Positions 34,099-43,127 of a stretch of DNA of 64,000 bases are shown piece after piece. Within the stretch, counting starts at the first letter, position 1. Each line of letters opens with the position of its first letter. The stretch covers positions 1,364,001-1,428,000 of the forward strand of contig NZ_AP018685.1 of NCBI RefSeq assembly GCF_002218045.2, given 5' to 3'. The notes beneath the pieces are model-generated. The model was given only the letters and a program-made list of their open reading frames with translations. It was not told the origin of the DNA and searched no databases. Position numbers and translations under genes: made by a program. Origin of the DNA: Vibrio rumoiensis. Lineage in GTDB: Bacteria > Pseudomonadota > Gammaproteobacteria > Enterobacterales > Vibrionaceae.

Positions 34099-35760
34099 AT
34101 GGAAAGCGCAAATAAAAGAACATCATCCGAACGCTCATTACTATCAGAAAGGATCAATAAATTAGTTCAAGCGCTATCTGACGGCGTCTATGAGCGAGAA
34201 GATACGATTAAGTTATGTTTGCTGGCAGCATTATCTGGAGAAAGTGTATTTTTACTTGGCCCTCCTGGCATCGCGAAAAGCCTGATAGCCAAACGACTTA
34301 TTCAGGCTTTTGAAAGTAACAGCTATTTTGAATACTTAATGACTCGATTTTCGACACCAGAAGAAGTATTTGGTCCACTAAGTATTCAGGAATTAAAAGA
34401 TAACGGACGCTACGTTCGCTTAACTGACGGCTATTTACCGACTTCTCAAGTGGTGTTTTTAGATGAGATTTGGAAAGCTGGACCCGCGATATTGAATACG
34501 CTACTCACGGTCGTCAACGAGAAAACCTTTAAAAATGGCAGTGATGTAGAGCCAGTTCCAATGCGTTTATTAATTACGGCATCAAACGAGTTACCAAGTG
34601 AAGATAGTGGCTTAGAAGCACTCTATGATCGAATGCTAGTTCGTGTTTTTGTTAATCGTATTCAAAACAAACAAAATTTTCATTCGATGTTAACCGTAGG
34701 TACACCTCAAGAAGCAAAAGTACCTGAAGGGCTAGCGATCAAAGATGAAGAATATTATCGATGGTTAACGGAGCTTGATCAGCTCGAGTTATCTGAGGCT
34801 ACTTTTGAGCAACTTTATTATTTAAAATCTAAGATTGAAGCAAAAGAACAAGCCTCTGCGACTGTCACCGCTGAAAGCGATTTATATGTATCAGATCGAC
34901 GCTGGAAAAAAGCGGTTAAATTACTAAAGGCCAGTGCTTACTTTAACGGCCGAGATAGTATTAACGCACTCGATCTCCTGCTATTACAAGACTGCTTATG
35001 GAACTCTCCTCAATCTCGTTTAATTGTCCGTGAATGTATTTCAGAGTTCGCCACTGAACAAGCTTATCATCAAAGTAATTTACGCCTTCAGATAGAACAA
35101 AATCAAAGCAAACTAGGTGAGCTTGATTCTTCGATAGTGCAACGTTTTGCAATGTCTTTATCTTCAGATGTAGAAGGAACGATTCGCCGTAAAAATATTT
35201 ATCAATATGATTTATCCAAAGCGAAACGTTATCGGGTAGGGAATACATCTGACTTGGTTAAATTGGTTTTGTTACAAGCGAACATGTCGGTGACGGATCA
35301 TGATACCGGTGATAGTCGCTGGGTTTACATTCCATACAAAGAGCTAGAACAAGTCATCAAAGATGGTGGTGGCGATGCTTACGGGTTTGTGAATAAGAAA
35401 ACAAACTTGTGTCGCTTTAGATTTGAGGTCGATGTCGAGCAACACTTTGTAATTAAAGATATCGCTAATCGAGGCATCGCTGTCACGCTAGCGACTGAAC
35501 ATGGCTTTGATCAAGATGTATTAACGCAATGGCAAACCACTACCGAGTCGGTAATCAAAGCGCTCACTAGTCTTGAATTTGATGTTCGTAAAGCTCGCGA
35601 AGAATTCCATTCGAGCTTACCTCATATCTTTTTAGATAAAGCGGTATTGCTGAAAATTGAATCCAGTCTACAAGAGCTTAATCAATTAACCGATGCGATT
35701 AAGCAACAAACTAATGATGCGATGGAACAAGTACACCGTTTGAAAGAAGCGTTTGAATAA
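34099..35760 (+). CDS. ravA: MoxR-family AAA+ ATPase RavA
   Basis: 553 residues from ATG 34099, which follows AGAGG; an upstream in-frame start at 34066 lacks a site. MoxR AAA+ core: Walker A LLGPPGIAKSLIAK, Walker B VVFLDEIWKAG, sensor 1 LLITASNELPSED and arginine finger near LYDRMLVRVF. The last 200 residues form the RavA discoidal/triple-helix part. Works with ViaA (next gene) as a chaperone-like pair tied to respiratory complexes and aminoglycoside sensitivity in E. coli. About 55 residues longer than E. coli RavA. Confidence 0.93.
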   Translation: MESANKRTSSERSLLSERINKLVQALSDGVYEREDTIKLCLLAALSGESVFLLGPPGIAKSLIAKRLIQAFESNSYFEYLMTRFSTPEEVFGPLSIQELKDNGRYVRLTDGYLPTSQVVFLDEIWKAGPAILNTLLTVVNEKTFKNGSDVEPVPMRLLITASNELPSEDSGLEALYDRMLVRVFVNRIQNKQNFHSMLTVGTPQEAKVPEGLAIKDEEYYRWLTELDQLELSEATFEQLYYLKSKIEAKEQASATVTAESDLYVSDRRWKKAVKLLKASAYFNGRDSINALDLLLLQDCLWNSPQSRLIVRECISEFATEQAYHQSNLRLQIEQNQSKLGELDSSIVQRFAMSLSSDVEGTIRRKNIYQYDLSKAKRYRVGNTSDLVKLVLLQANMSVTDHDTGDSRWVYIPYKELEQVIKDGGGDAYGFVNKKTNLCRFRFEVDVEQHFVIKDIANRGIAVTLATEHGFDQDVLTQWQTTTESVIKALTSLEFDVRKAREEFHSSLPHIFLDKAVLLKIESSLQELNQLTDAIKQQTNDAMEQVHRLKEAFE

Positions 35761-35772
35761 TGAGTGATTATC

Positions 35773-37221
35773 ATGCTGGGAATTGATGCTTTAGACATTG
35801 CTGTTTTACTTGCTGATGCGGAAATGATTGAGGTAGCGTTACAAGATTTAATGGGCCGTTCTCAACTATTACCGCTTGTTGAGGAGAACAAAAGTGTGCG
35901 CAGTTTGGTCAAATCCCAATTGAAACGTTGGAAGAGTAAGGTCTCCGCAAAAATGGATAACCTACCTCATACTCAAGAATTAAAACAAGAGCTGACTTTA
36001 TATCAAGAGGTCATTCATTGGACTGAAGCTGAATTTCTAATGAAAGTGGATGGTCTGATAGAGCAATTGCAAACTTGTTCAGAGTTTTATCCAGAAGCAC
36101 AAAAGATTGTAACCGCAACAAACGCAAAGCTAAATCCAATGTTGCCGCATTATTTTTGTCAACAATGGTATAAAAGCATAACGAGTCATGTAAAAAAAAT
36201 TCAAGAATCTCAGCTTGAAGCGGAAAAGAAAAGGGAATTGGAACAATTACGTAAACGCCTAGAAAACATTAAACAAATGGATCAACTTGCCCCTGATGAA
36301 GATCCAGGTGCGATTGCTGGACGAATGTGGGATATGACCAATGTGAGTTTGTCAAAAAGCGATTGGTCCGTCATGAAATCACAAGCCGATTTTTTAAATA
36401 AACACCCGAAGCTAAAAGAGATTGCAGAGCAACTTGGCCGAATGGCAAACCAACTGGATCCAAATGAGCCACCGAGTTATAGCCAGGGCATTCAATTTGA
36501 CGAAGAAGTTTCTCTACAAGCGACGGATGATATTGTCGGTATTCATGAAAGTGATGATTTGAATAAACTACTACCTAATGAGCTGCTATTTCTTACATAT
36601 CCAGAGTTAGAAGTTGTATTTTATAAGCACTTAATTGATAAGCGGTTAATGAATTATCAAATGGAAGGTAAGGCACATTCCTCGAAAAAAGTCACCGCAA
36701 TGGAACCGGTTCCAGCTAAAGCGGAAAATGACACCGGTCCATTTATTATCTGTGTGGATGCTTCAGGCTCTATGCGAGGGTTTCCTGAACAGTGCGTTAA
36801 GGCGATAGCTTTTGCTCTAATGCAAATAGCCTTGGCTGAAAATAGAGACTGTTATGTGGTTCTATTCTCAACAGATTATGTTACCTATCAGTTAACAAAA
36901 CAAGATGGGTTAAGGGAGGCGAGTGACTTTCTTTCTTATACTTTTCATGGTGGTACGGATCTAGAACCAGCAATTACTGCAGCAATGAAGCAAATGCAGG
37001 GAGAGCGCTATCAACATGCAGACCTTGTTATTTTGTCAGATTTCATTGCACCAAAACAGTCAAAAGAAATGATTAAGCAAGTCGATGCCTTAAAGCAGAA
37101 AAATAACCGTTTCCATGCCATTAGTTTATCAAAGTATGGAAATCCAGAATTGATGCACATTTTTGACCACGTATGGTCTTATACACCGAACTTAGGACAA
37201 CGATTTGTGAAGAAAAAGTAA
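35773..37221 (+). CDS. viaA: VWA-domain protein ViaA
   Basis: 482 residues from ATG 35773 (MLGIDALDIAV, aligned with the E. coli start); a GTG three codons earlier is less likely. The C-terminal third is a von Willebrand A domain with the MIDAS motif ICVDASGSMRGFP, a Thr in HGGTDLEPA and an Asp in VILSDFIAP. ViaA stimulates RavA. Starts 12 bp after ravA, so they form one operon. Confidence 0.94.
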   Translation: MLGIDALDIAVLLADAEMIEVALQDLMGRSQLLPLVEENKSVRSLVKSQLKRWKSKVSAKMDNLPHTQELKQELTLYQEVIHWTEAEFLMKVDGLIEQLQTCSEFYPEAQKIVTATNAKLNPMLPHYFCQQWYKSITSHVKKIQESQLEAEKKRELEQLRKRLENIKQMDQLAPDEDPGAIAGRMWDMTNVSLSKSDWSVMKSQADFLNKHPKLKEIAEQLGRMANQLDPNEPPSYSQGIQFDEEVSLQATDDIVGIHESDDLNKLLPNELLFLTYPELEVVFYKHLIDKRLMNYQMEGKAHSSKKVTAMEPVPAKAENDTGPFIICVDASGSMRGFPEQCVKAIAFALMQIALAENRDCYVVLFSTDYVTYQLTKQDGLREASDFLSYTFHGGTDLEPAITAAMKQMQGERYQHADLVILSDFIAPKQSKEMIKQVDALKQKNNRFHAISLSKYGNPELMHIFDHVWSYTPNLGQRFVKKK

Positions 37222-37455
37222 GGATAGCGAAGGGATTAACTATGGTTTTATTGCATTTGGTCTGATTTTTGAGCAATTAAACTAAAAGTGATGAATTTCT
37301 AGTTGACTCAATCGCTCAGTCAAGTAAAGTAGCATTCATTGATTAAGCAGTTGATTGTTCACTGATTAATTAAACCAAATAAAAAATATAGCAAATGCTG
37401 TGTTTAAGATGGTGTCTAACTTTCAATAGGTTAGGTGCATCGCAAAGAATTGCGT

Positions 37456-37542
37456 GCCCTGGTGGTGGAATTGGTAGACACAAGGGATTTAAAATCCCTC
37501 GGCGTTCGCGCTGTGCCGGTTCAAGTCCGGCCCGGGGCACCA
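37456..37542 (+). tRNA. tRNA-Leu (anticodon UAA)
   Basis: 87 nt with CCA encoded. Acceptor arms GCCCTGG and CCGGGGC pair with one G-T; D arm with GGTAGACA; anticodon stem AGGGA/TCCCT around the loop TTTAAAA (anticodon TAA); long variable arm typical of leucine tRNAs; T arm GGTTCAAGTCC. A good terminator follows at 37552. Confidence 0.97.
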
Positions 37543-37551
37543 TCTATATTA

Positions 37552-37582
37552 AAGGCTTACCATTTTCGGTAAGCCTTTTTTG
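37552..37582 (+). terminator. Terminator after tRNA-Leu
   Basis: 10-bp stem AAGGCTTACC (37552-37561) with GGTAAGCCTT (37568-37577), six-base loop, then Ts. Confidence 0.9.
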
Positions 37583-37719
37583 TTTCCTCAATATCTTCAT
37601 TTTCTAATACTCCACCTCTAAGTTTTGTGAAACGTAATACAATCGCAATATATCTGTCATTTTAACTTCAAGAACAATCGAGACTATGCCGTTTTATATT
37701 CATGGACGATGGAGACAAA

Positions 37720-39449
37720 ATGAAACTTAAGTTAGTACCAGCACTATCCGTATTTGCACTCAACATATCAGCAGCTTTCCCTACCTATGCTCTCACTATG
37801 GATCTTGTGGGACGCTATCAAACGGGAATTTATGGTGAAGCAGGGGCTGAAATCGTCGATTATCACCAAAATACTCAATCCGCTTATGTTGTTAATGGCG
37901 CTAAAAACCGTATCGATATTATCAAGCTTGCTCACTTATCAACAACAGCAATTGCACATCCTTATACTGCAAATACTTTAACTGCGGTTCAACTTACACT
38001 ACCAAAAGAAGTGGTGACAACAGATCACCAAAGCATACAACTGGGTATCGCCAATTCATTGACTATTCACGATGATTGGTTAGCCATTGCCGTTGGCAAT
38101 AAGGTAAAACAAGAAAACGGCGTGGTACTGTTTTATAGCATCAAACAAGATCAAACTAAATTCGTCAAAGCAGTACAAGTTGGTGCTTTGCCAGATATGG
38201 TGACATTCACCCCCGATGGCACAAAAGTGATTGTTGCTAATGAAGGGAGCCAACCGCAGATTATCAGTATGATCCCGTTGGTAGCATTGGCATTATTAAT
38301 CTAACGAGCAATGTACCTGACGATGTAGCAGTGCTGCTTATGTTTGATAAATTTGAAAGCCAAAAAGAGCAACTCATTAAACAAGGTTTTAAATATGCTA
38401 GTCCTGAAGGGCATTCACTATCTCAAGATATTGAACCCGAGTACGTTACCGTAACGGATGATAACCGTTATGCATGGGTTTCATTGCAAGAAAATAATGC
38501 TTTAGCCAAAGTAGATTTAAAAAATCACAATATTGATGGGATTTATCCACTTGGCCTGAAAGATTTTGGTCAAGTTGGAAATGGAATTGATGCTAGCGAT
38601 AAAGATAAAGGTGTCAATATTCATGAATGGCAGGGGGTTTATGGTTTATATCAACCTGATACGATTCATAGCTATACGATCAATGGTAAACATTACACTG
38701 TCACGGCAAATGAAGGTGACTCTCGCGATTGGTGGTTTCAAGCGAATGATAAGCAGGCTTGCTTAAATGCGGGAGGCAAAGAGTTTGATAAAGATGATGG
38801 CTGTCTAGCTTATAGTGAAGAGACAAGAGCAGGTAAATTGCTTCTATCAGCGAATAACCCAGCGAAAGAGCATATGAGCAAAAAAGAACTGGGTCGGTTA
38901 AAAGTCACCACAACAATGGGGGATGAGGACGGTGATGGTCAATATGAAAAAATTGTCACATTTGGCGCTCGCTCATTTTCTATTTGGGATGAACATGGAC
39001 AACAAGTTTTTGATAGTGGTAATGAATTTGCCAAAGTACTTGCTGAACGTTACCCAGAAGGATTTAATACCGATGAAGCGGAAAATAATAAAGATAATCG
39101 CTCAGATGATAAAGGCTCAGAGCCTGAGGCACTTGCGTTGGGAGATGTAAATGGTAAAACATACGCCTTTATCGGCTTAGAACGCATGGGAGGCATCATG
39201 GTTTATGATATTAGCCAACCAAAACAATCTAAGTTTATTGATTATCAACTCAACCGTGATCTATCCACTAAATTTGAAATTGATGATTCTACTGATCCAG
39301 TTACGTTAAAAGGCGAATATATTCAAGCTGGAGATTTAGCTCCTGAAGGTATGCGATTCGTAAGTGCAGAAGAAAGCCCAACGAATAACGCACTATTATT
39401 GGTTGCAAATGAAGTGAGTGGTACCGTATCGGTATATCAATTGAAATAA
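37720..39449 (+). pseudogene. Choice-of-anchor I family exported protein, frameshifted
   Basis: From ATG 37720 (after GGAG) a secretion leader (ALSVFALNISAAFPTYA) is followed by a beta-propeller-like region (VVDYHQN..., DMVTFTPDGTKVIVANEG). At 38245-38247 one G of a run appears to be missing (GAAGGGAGCC where GAAGGGGAGCC is expected). A +1 shift there restores PTADYQYDPVGSIGIINL and joins the second part, which holds the family blocks GDSRDW, EDGDGQYEKIVTFGARSFS, GSEPEALALGDV and APEGMRFVSAEESP. Repaired length is about 576 residues. Often annotated as an alkaline-phosphatase-like exported protein; true activity unclear. Either a real frameshift or a sequencing error. Confidence 0.8.
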
Positions 39450-39477
39450 AAACATCCATAAATTAAGAGATATAACT

Positions 39478-39512
39478 AAGCCTTGTTTGTGACAAACAAG
39501 GCTTTTTTTTTA
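39478..39512 (+). terminator. Terminator after the choice-of-anchor I gene
   Basis: 12-bp stem AAGCCTTGTTTG with CAAACAAGGCTT, three-base loop (39478-39504), then eight Ts. Confidence 0.92.
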
Positions 39513-39814
39513 ACCAATAACTTTGAAAAATATTAAAAAGTAGCCAATATATGAATAGGGTCATTAATATTCAATCATTCAGCTTTCAATATTTGAGCGA
39601 AAAGCCATTTTAAAGTCAGAATAGTGTCAAGTTAATAATAAATTGCAATATAACAAAATAAAGATAAGCTATTGATTTTTAATGATTCCAATGTAAAAGC
39701 CATACAGCTGTACGCTCGAAAGTATTTGCACAGATATGTGAACTGGTTCAAAATTATCGTTTAGTGAACAACTGGTAAGAGTTCTTCTAACATCTTATAG
39801 GGCAAAGGCTGATC
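39513..39814. other. Gene-free AT-rich stretch before the MaoC gene
   Basis: About 300 bp between the terminator and the MaoC start. It is very AT-rich and holds no ORF, tRNA or obvious repeat. Near the end is a short palindrome, TGAACTGGTTCA (about 39738-39749), which could be an operator. Probably just the promoter region of the MaoC gene. Confidence 0.5.
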
Positions 39815-40498
39815 ATGAAAGTCGTTGATATTATCAAGCACAAAACAGATTCTTTAGCGAAACATCAATTTGAATTGAAAGATTTGATGTCGCCAGTATT
39901 GAGAGAATACTGGGCTGATTTTATTAATCGTGCAAATTCTCAACAAATATTTCCTTGGCTTAAAGATCATCAAACCCCGGCTGTCAATGAAGAAGTGGTA
40001 TTGTCACCAGTACCTAACATTGAATTATCACCGGAAGCAGACGCATTATATCAAGAACTAAGTGAAAAAATTGGCCAAGAAATCCATGTTGGTGATTGGT
40101 TAACTGTTGACCAAGACCGTATAAACGCATTTGGCCAAGTAACAGAAGATATGCAATGGATACACACTGATGCGGATCGTGCCGCAACAGAGTCACCTTT
40201 TAAAACCACTATTGCGCACGGCTTCTTAACATTATCATTACTCTCTCGTTTAACTGACAGCGTTGATGAAGATAATCCACCATTCCCGACAGCTAAAATG
40301 ACCGTGAATGTTGGTCTTAACGAAGTTCGTTTTCCATATCCAGTAAAAGCAGGCAATAACATTCGTGCTCGTAGTAAGCTTTTAAAGGTTACGCCGATTA
40401 AGCGTGGCCTTGAAATTGAACGTGAAGTGAAAGTTGAAATTGACGGTGTACGCCGACCTGGTTGCGTAGTGGTATCGGTTATTCGCCTATACTTCTAA
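39815..40498 (+). CDS. MaoC-like dehydratase/hydratase
   Basis: 227 residues. The C-terminal 140 residues form a MaoC hot-dog domain: VTEDMQWIHTDADRAATESPFKTTIAHGFLTLSLLSRL carries the Asp/His pair of R-specific enoyl-CoA hydratases. The N-terminal 75 residues are an unassigned helical extension seen in many Vibrio homologues. Likely acts on an acyl-CoA in fatty-acid metabolism. Single gene. Confidence 0.85.
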   Translation: MKVVDIIKHKTDSLAKHQFELKDLMSPVLREYWADFINRANSQQIFPWLKDHQTPAVNEEVVLSPVPNIELSPEADALYQELSEKIGQEIHVGDWLTVDQDRINAFGQVTEDMQWIHTDADRAATESPFKTTIAHGFLTLSLLSRLTDSVDEDNPPFPTAKMTVNVGLNEVRFPYPVKAGNNIRARSKLLKVTPIKRGLEIEREVKVEIDGVRRPGCVVVSVIRLYF

Positions 40499-40581
40499 CC
40501 CAAATACATTCATTTTGAACGAATAAATTTTAAATATAGCGCTATAATATTAGCGCTATTTTTTTGTAAAGAGAGGACAAT

Positions 40582-40860
40582 ATGGCACGTACCGCCGCAG
40601 CGCTACATATCTTAGTTAAACATGAATCTCAAGCCCAAGATATTTTACAACAGCTCAAAAAAGGCGCCAAATTTCAAGCATTAGCCAAGAAATACTCAAC
40701 GTGTCCTTCAGGTAAAAAAGGCGGCGACTTAGGTGAGTTTCCTAAAGGTGCTATGGTTCCAGCATTTGATAAAGTATGTTTTAGTGGTGAGTTAATCACG
40801 CCACATTTAGTTAAAACTAAGTTTGGCTGGCATATCGTTAAGGTGTTATACCGCACTTAG
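40582..40860 (+). CDS. ppiC: Parvulin-type peptidyl-prolyl isomerase C
   Basis: 92 residues, cytoplasmic, exactly the size of PpiC. The rotamase fold is plain: AAALHILVKHESQAQDIL, KYSTCPSGKKGGDLGEFPKG, MVPAFDKVCF and VKTKFGWHIVKVL. The ATG follows AGAGAGGACAAT. Convergent with the EAL gene across a terminator. Confidence 0.95.
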   Translation: MARTAAALHILVKHESQAQDILQQLKKGAKFQALAKKYSTCPSGKKGGDLGEFPKGAMVPAFDKVCFSGELITPHLVKTKFGWHIVKVLYRT

Positions 40861-40925
40861 ATTACACTTCCCAGTAGGAAGAATAGGCTTTAATGGCTGA
40901 TTTATAAAGAAATTTAAAGAATCCA

Positions 40926-40968
40926 TAAAAAAAGAGTTCACGACTTAAAGTGAACTCTTTTTTTATTT
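40926..40968. terminator. Bidirectional terminator between ppiC and the EAL gene
   Basis: 11-bp stem AAAGAGTTCAC (40931-40941) with GTGAACTCTTT (40950-40960), eight-base loop, A tract before and T tract after, so it works in both directions. Confidence 0.9.
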
Positions 40969-41008
40969 TGATGCTTAGCAATAATATGAATAACCGTTTA
41001 ATGTTTAA

Positions 41009-41046
41009 CTAAGCAGCCGGAATCATTGGAGCAGGCATGCCTAGAA
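41009..41046 (-). pseudogene. Original 3' end of the EAL gene, cut off by the IS3 element
   Basis: Reading on from 42293 across the IS (dropping one AGT repeat) gives QGYFLGMPAPMIPAA and a stop at 41009-41011. This is the natural C-terminus of an EAL protein (QGY followed by a Pro-containing strand). The last 12 residues of the original protein are encoded here and are no longer attached. Confidence 0.78.
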
Positions 41047-41079
41047 AGTTGATCTGCTCCAGCCAGACTGGACACTTCA

Positions 41080-41931
41080 TTAAGCGACATTTTGATTTTC
41101 AAAGTTAACTGGGCTTAGATACCCAAGAGCACTGTGCCTTCTTGTCCGATTATAATCAACCTCTATGTATTCAAAGATCGTTTGGCGCATCTCGTCTCGC
41201 GTCATGATCGGCTCATACTGGATCGCTTCAACTTTCAATGAATGGAAGAAGCTCTCAACACAAGCATTATCCCAGCAGTTTCCTTTCCTACTCATACTTT
41301 GCTTTAGATTATAAGCAGTTATGATGTCTCGATAATCTTTTGAGCAGTACTGACTACCTCGGTCACTATGAACGATAACCTGCTCAGGGAACCCTCGACG
41401 GAACAAGGCCATTGATAACGCATCGCAAACCAGAGTTGCCGTCATTCTGGTATCCATAGACCAACCGACTACTTGCCTGGAATAAAGGTCAATGATTACC
41501 GCCAAATACAGCCAGCCTTCGCTTGTCGCAACATAGGTGATGTCTCCCGCCCACTTTTGATTCGGAGCCTCTGCCTTAAAATCCTGAGCCAGCAGGTTCG
41601 GAGCAACTGGCATTTTATGTTTGCTGTCCGTCGTACACTTAAACTTACGTGCCGCTTTCGGCGTTAAATCCTGCCGCTTCATACTGGCGGCAATGGTTTT
41701 AACATTACGGCTATCACCGGTCTCAGCCAGCTCTTTCTGGATGCGCCTTGAGCCATCACGACCTTTGCTATTATCAAAAGCCTCTTTGACCTTCGTATCA
41801 AGCTCTTGGCGAGTTACCTCGCGCTGGATGGCCTTGTGGCGATGCTTAATCCAGTAATAAAACCCACTTCGTGAAACACCGAACACCTTAGCCATGCGGG
41901 CAACTCTGAAGCACAGCAGGTGTTCGAGCAT
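41080..41931 (-). CDS. IS3-family transposase OrfB (catalytic part)
   Basis: 283 residues with the DDE integrase core: Asp in KWAGDITYVATSEG, Asp in VIVHSDRGSQYCS and Glu in NACVESFFHSLKVE, preceded by an HTH_21-like segment (GVSRSGFYYWIKHR). It is normally made as an OrfAB fusion by a -1 frameshift in orfA; in that frame the sequence reads through LREKPKVDCYEFMLEHLL into this ORF. Frame is intact, so the element may be active. Confidence 0.93.
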   Translation of the reverse strand: MLEHLLCFRVARMAKVFGVSRSGFYYWIKHRHKAIQREVTRQELDTKVKEAFDNSKGRDGSRRIQKELAETGDSRNVKTIAASMKRQDLTPKAARKFKCTTDSKHKMPVAPNLLAQDFKAEAPNQKWAGDITYVATSEGWLYLAVIIDLYSRQVVGWSMDTRMTATLVCDALSMALFRRGFPEQVIVHSDRGSQYCSKDYRDIITAYNLKQSMSRKGNCWDNACVESFFHSLKVEAIQYEPIMTRDEMRQTIFEYIEVDYNRTRRHSALGYLSPVNFENQNVA

Positions 41932-41945
41932 AAATTCGTAGCAAT

Positions 41946-42230
41946 CTACTTTAGGTTTTTCGCGAAGTAGGTGGCGGCCTTTTTTACTATATCTAGCTCT
42001 TCAGCTTGCTCAGCCAATTGTCGTTTGAGTTTGGCAACTTCAGCGGCTAGATCTTTTTCCCGCTGACTGGTGCTGGTGTCGCTCTTAGCTGACTTACGCC
42101 AACCATAGATCTGGGATTCGTGTAACGACAGTTGTCTCGCTGCCGCAGCTACTCCCACTTTCTCTGCTAGCTTCAGGGCTTCTGCTTTAAATTCAGGGGA
42201 ATGGATAATACGTTTTTTCTTGCTTGTCAT
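41946..42230 (-). CDS. IS3-family transposase OrfA (DNA-binding part)
   Basis: 94 residues: an N-terminal helix-turn-helix (EFKAEALKLAEKVGVAAAARQLSLHESQIYGW) and a leucine-zipper-like coiled coil (DLAAEVAKLKRQLAEQAEEL). A slippery heptamer A-AAA-AAG at 41979-41985 (in reverse), in the correct phase near its end, is the classic IS3 site for -1 frameshifting into orfB. Confidence 0.92.
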   Translation of the reverse strand: MTSKKKRIIHSPEFKAEALKLAEKVGVAAAARQLSLHESQIYGWRKSAKSDTSTSQREKDLAAEVAKLKRQLAEQAEELDIVKKAATYFAKNLK

Positions 42231-42254
42231 GGTTCACCTCGTTAGTGATTGTAC

Positions 42255-43022
42255 TCACTTAACTCGGTGTCCAAAACTGCTGGTGCGGATCAAGTAGCCT
42301 TGATACATATCGATATTCAACGCTCTCATCGTATCAAGTTGCTGCTTGTTCTCGATGCCTTCGATAACGGTTTGAGCGTTATAGGTTTTAGCAATAGACA
42401 TTGCTTCAAGTAACTTTTCTTTATCACCCTTCATGTACAGATCAAGCAACATACGATCAATTTTCACAATGCTTGGATTGATAAGTTCTACACGCTCACT
42501 GTTTGAGTATTCAGAACCAAAATCATCGATAGCAATGTCAAATCCATGACCACTCATTTTTTTTACCGAGGCTTGTAATTGCTCAATATTTTCACAATGG
42601 AACTCTAATAGCTCAAGTACAATTTGATCTGAACAAACTTTAAGTTTTTTTAGCTCTTTTAAGAAACGAACTTCGTGAATACAAGATTGCTCAAGTACCC
42701 TAAAGCTATTAGGTAAAAAGTTTAGAAATAGCTTAATTTGCTTGTGTTTAGAATCAACAAAATTATTGATATGCAGAATACGGCTAATCAAATCAATGGC
42801 ATTTTTATCATCATTTTGGGGATTATCATCGGAAAAATAATACCCAGGGCAGATATGTTCGCCTGAATTATCCTTCATCCGCAATAATGCTTCTACACCG
42901 ACAACCTCATTGTCTTGATTAAAGATCGGTTGAAAGACACTGCTTAATATGAAATTTTTATATTTTGCAAAATGGTTGCCACACTCATCTTTAAAGAATG
43001 ACATGTCGAAATTATTTGACAT
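42255..43022 (-). CDS. EAL-domain protein (cyclic di-GMP phosphodiesterase), C-terminus replaced by IS3
   Basis: 255 residues, a stand-alone EAL domain. Motifs: Glu44-Ala-Leu (GVEALLRM), Glu140-region (VLELLEFH), Asp166-Asp167 (IAIDDFGSEYSN), Lys187 (SIVKIDR), Glu221 (VIEGIENKQQL) and Gln241 (QGY). Most of the set needed to hydrolyse c-di-GMP is present; the usual Asn of the third motif is FLNFLP. The last 12 residues (LIRTSSFGHRVK) come from the IS3 end; the original tail is at 41009-41046. All catalytic residues remain, so it may still work. A third IS30 copy lies 105 bp upstream and may affect its promoter. Confidence 0.85.
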   Translation of the reverse strand: MSNNFDMSFFKDECGNHFAKYKNFILSSVFQPIFNQDNEVVGVEALLRMKDNSGEHICPGYYFSDDNPQNDDKNAIDLISRILHINNFVDSKHKQIKLFLNFLPNSFRVLEQSCIHEVRFLKELKKLKVCSDQIVLELLEFHCENIEQLQASVKKMSGHGFDIAIDDFGSEYSNSERVELINPSIVKIDRMLLDLYMKGDKEKLLEAMSIAKTYNAQTVIEGIENKQQLDTMRALNIDMYQGYLIRTSSFGHRVK

Positions 43023-43127
43023 TGATTTAGATGCTCAAACGACTACTAGAGGTTAGGCTTAAGATAACAAATCCTAGATTACTCAGCTATGTATTTAGAA
43101 GTTTAAACGGCTTTTTTTTACGTTAAA

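Larger units (their letters stand above)
41050..42292. mobile_element. IS3-family insertion sequence
   Basis: 1,243 bp with imperfect terminal inverted repeats: left end TGATCTGCTCCAGC, right end in reverse TGATCCGCACCAGC, and a shared TGGACAC further in. It is flanked by the 3-bp repeat AGT (41047-41049 and 42293-42295). It carries orfA and orfB in the two-frame layout of the family, on the minus strand, and sits in the last codons of an EAL gene. Confidence 0.93.

Noticed and set aside
37395..37607. 70-codon ORF overlapping the tRNA
   Set aside because: It lies across tRNA-Leu and its terminator, so it is a shadow of non-coding DNA.
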